Shown here: positions 31,114 to 32,071 of the stretch, one piece after another
How positions within the stretch are numbered: the stretch's first letter is position 1
Layout of the letters: every line of letters begins with the position of its first letter
Assembly: GCA_016214555.1 (NCBI GenBank)
Contig: JACROF010000012.1
Coordinates: 267,485-299,555 of the forward strand
DNA length: 32,071 nucleotides
Direction of reading: 5' to 3'
Source of the DNA: Candidatus Levyibacteriota bacterium
GTDB taxonomy: Bacteria > Patescibacteriota > Microgenomatia > Levybacterales > UBA12049
The notes under the pieces: model-generated
Told to the model about the DNA's origin: nothing
Database searches by the model: none
What the model saw: the letters and a program-made list of their open reading frames with translations, nothing else
Position numbers and translations under genes: made by a program

Positions 31114-31779
31114 ATGCCATATGTAGAAATAAAAAAAAGTAGATGGCATGAATTCGCTAAGAGATTTATTGATGTGAGTGCAGCAATAGTAATTTTGTTG
31201 ATTTTTTTGCCAATTATTATTATTGTAGCAATTGCAATAAGACTCGATTCTAAAGGGCCTGTACTTGCGGATACCCCTGAGAGAGTAGGTAAAAATGGAA
31301 AGCTTTTTAAGATGTATAAATTCAGATCAATGATCCCAAACGCCCATGAGATATTACGACGCGATCCACAATTCTCCGTTCTTTATGATCAATACAAAAA
31401 AGGTAGTTACAAATTAAAAAACGATCCTCGAATTACAAAAGTTGGAAGATTTATTCGCAAGCATTCTCTTGATGAGGTGCCGCAATTTATTAATGTTTTA
31501 AAGGGAGATATGAGTATCGTGGGGCCAAGAGCATACTATCCAGATGAACTACGTGAGCAGCAGAAAAAATATCCAGAAACTCAGGATGCAGTCAAAGTTG
31601 TATTATCTGTTCGTCCAGGGATAACAGGCTATTGGCAGGTTTCGGGAAGAAGTGAAATAAATTTTGATAAAAGGATTGAGATGGATGCTGATTATGTTAG
31701 GAAAAGATCCATATTTTACGATTTTATGATTATATTTTTGACACCCGGTGCTATGTTGACCGGAAAAGGTGCGAGGTAA
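31114..31779 (+). CDS. Undecaprenyl-phosphate sugar-phosphate transferase (priming enzyme, PglC/WcaJ-C-terminal type)
   Basis: A 221-residue monotopic phosphoglycosyltransferase that should load the first sugar phosphate onto undecaprenyl phosphate and so begin glycan assembly. A basic N terminus ([11 protein letters not shown]) leads into one re-entrant hydrophobic segment (about 22-43). Conserved parts follow: [17 protein letters not shown] (57-73), [21 protein letters not shown] with the catalytic Asp120-Glu121 pair, [13 protein letters not shown] (127-139) and [14 protein letters not shown]. It ends close to TGKGAR, as full-length relatives do. The extra N-terminal helices of WcaJ or WbaP are absent, so this is the minimal form. 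LADTPERVG replaces the usual Phe-x-Gln-x-Arg-Val-Gly wording. It is the last gene of the long downstream unit. Confidence 0.93.
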   Translation: MPYVEIKKSRWHEFAKRFIDVSAAIVILLIFLPIIIIVAIAIRLDSKGPVLADTPERVGKNGKLFKMYKFRSMIPNAHEILRRDPQFSVLYDQYKKGSYKLKNDPRITKVGRFIRKHSLDEVPQFINVLKGDMSIVGPRAYYPDELREQQKKYPETQDAVKVVLSVRPGITGYWQVSGRSEINFDKRIEMDADYVRKRSIFYDFMIIFLTPGAMLTGKGAR

Positions 31780-31792
31780 ATACTTGTAAAAG

Positions 31793-31822
31793 TTGACAAA
31801 AAACTGTATCCTCACGTATCAT
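31793..31822 (+). promoter_or_regulatory. Promoter predicting a leaderless mRNA for the last gene
   Basis: A perfect TTGACA at 31793-31798 and TATCAT at 31817-31822 (five of six) are separated by 18 bases. The ATG at 31829 begins seven bases after the -10 box, at the expected transcription start. No Shine-Dalgarno sequence is present. Confidence 0.62.
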
Positions 31823-31828
31823 TAATTG

Positions 31829-32071
31829 ATGTCTGGATTTGAAAAAATAGATTTGGATTTAAAAAGTAACACTGTTCCAACAGAGGAGAATATGCCAAGA
31901 AAATCTTCACGAAAATTTAATTTTAAGAATAAGAAAAAAGCAATTATTATTACAGCAGCTATTGTCTTGCTCTTGTTGGTTGGAGTAGTTCTTCCAGTAG
32001 TTTCAGTTGCAAAATCTGTTAAGTCAACCTTTCTTCAAGCAAAGCTCCTATCTCTTGCAATTAAACAACAG
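31829..32071 (+). CDS. N-terminal part of a membrane-anchored protein (partial; possibly DUF4012)
   Basis: The frame runs from an ATG at 31829 to the end of the window without a stop, giving 81 codons. The first 20 residues are acidic (MSGFEKIDLDLKSNTVPTEE). They are followed by a strongly basic stretch (PRKSSRKFNFKNKKK) and one membrane helix (AIIITAAIVLLLLVGVVLPVV), then a helical region with AKSVKSTFLQAKLLSLAIKQQ. This is a type II anchor with the bulk of the protein outside. The post-helix region resembles the start of DUF4012 proteins, which I associate with polysaccharide loci of this kind of bacterium, but too little is visible to be sure. An internal ATG at codon 22 is less likely because the promoter spacing fits the first ATG. 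Confidence 0.65.
   Translation, partial: MSGFEKIDLDLKSNTVPTEENMPRKSSRKFNFKNKKKAIIITAAIVLLLLVGVVLPVVSVAKSVKSTFLQAKLLSLAIKQQ

Noticed and set aside
118-31779. Possible stop-codon recoding (TGA read as Gly) as in some CPR lineages
   Set aside because: Several genes end at TGA in tight ATGA overlaps and the proteins have normal family lengths, so TGA acts as a stop.
1-32071. tRNA, rRNA, CRISPR arrays, insertion sequences and attachment sites
   Set aside because: No regularly spaced repeats, transposase motifs or structured RNA signatures were seen, and the gaps between genes are all under 100 bases.

Overview
The window is an AT-rich, almost gap-free stretch of bacterial chromosome given over to the synthesis of a surface polysaccharide or glycoconjugate. 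I count 29 coding sequences, two of them cut by the window edges. TGA serves as a normal stop (for example at 1980-1982, 2822-2824 and 5603-5605), so the recoded Gracilibacteria/SR1 genetic code does not apply. Very short gaps, frequent ATGA overlaps, mostly absent Shine-Dalgarno sequences, and the mix of GT2, GT4, DUF2079-like, PMT-like and YfhO/AftD-like membrane proteins suggest a Candidate Phyla Radiation bacterium, probably of the Microgenomates group. That assignment is inference from style, since no marker gene is present.

Layout. (1) 1-7416: the tail of a membrane protein (possibly a flippase), four soluble glycosyltransferases, an asparagine-synthase-like amidotransferase, a methyltransferase and another GT2. 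(2) 7507-10872: a good promoter, a DegT-fold enzyme with His where aminotransferases have the PLP lysine (ColD-like sugar 3-dehydratase), a zinc-ribbon methyltransferase and a GT4. (3) 10869-12059, minus strand: the only reversed gene, a GT4 paralogous to the gene it meets tail to tail. (4) 12152-16451: a large GT-C/YfhO-like protein, a UDP-glucuronate 4-epimerase-like enzyme and an orphan membrane protein. (5) 16525-18959: a DUF2079-like membrane protein and a GtrB-like polyprenyl-phosphate glycosyltransferase, each with its own promoter-like sequence. (6) 19043-31779: a half-length GT4, a full GT4, an acetyltransferase, a GT2, a 1025-residue fusion of an O-antigen polymerase/ligase with a GT-C transferase, a PMT-like GT-C, three more GT4s, ManC and the priming sugar-phosphate transferase. 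(7) 31829-end: a new unit encoding a membrane-anchored protein, possibly DUF4012.

How it fits together. The priming transferase (31114) would load the first sugar phosphate onto undecaprenyl phosphate. GT2 and GT4 enzymes would extend the chain in the cytoplasm using GDP-mannose (ManC), a uronic acid (4-epimerase) and probably a 3,6-dideoxysugar (ColD-like), with methyl, acetyl and perhaps amide decoration. GtrB-like transferases would make polyprenyl-phosphate sugars for the outward-facing GT-C enzymes, and the Wzy/WaaL-like domain would polymerise or ligate the product. UDP-glucose dehydrogenase, GDP-mannose 4,6-dehydratase and a complete flippase are not in the window.

The most notable items are the polymerase/GT-C fusion, the His-for-Lys DegT enzyme, a GT4 that ends at its domain boundary inside a short sequence repeat, an A16 tract at the equivalent boundary of another GT4, and promoter placements that predict leaderless mRNAs. 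No RNA genes, insertion sequences, CRISPR arrays or convincing terminators were seen. Every gap between genes is under 100 bases.
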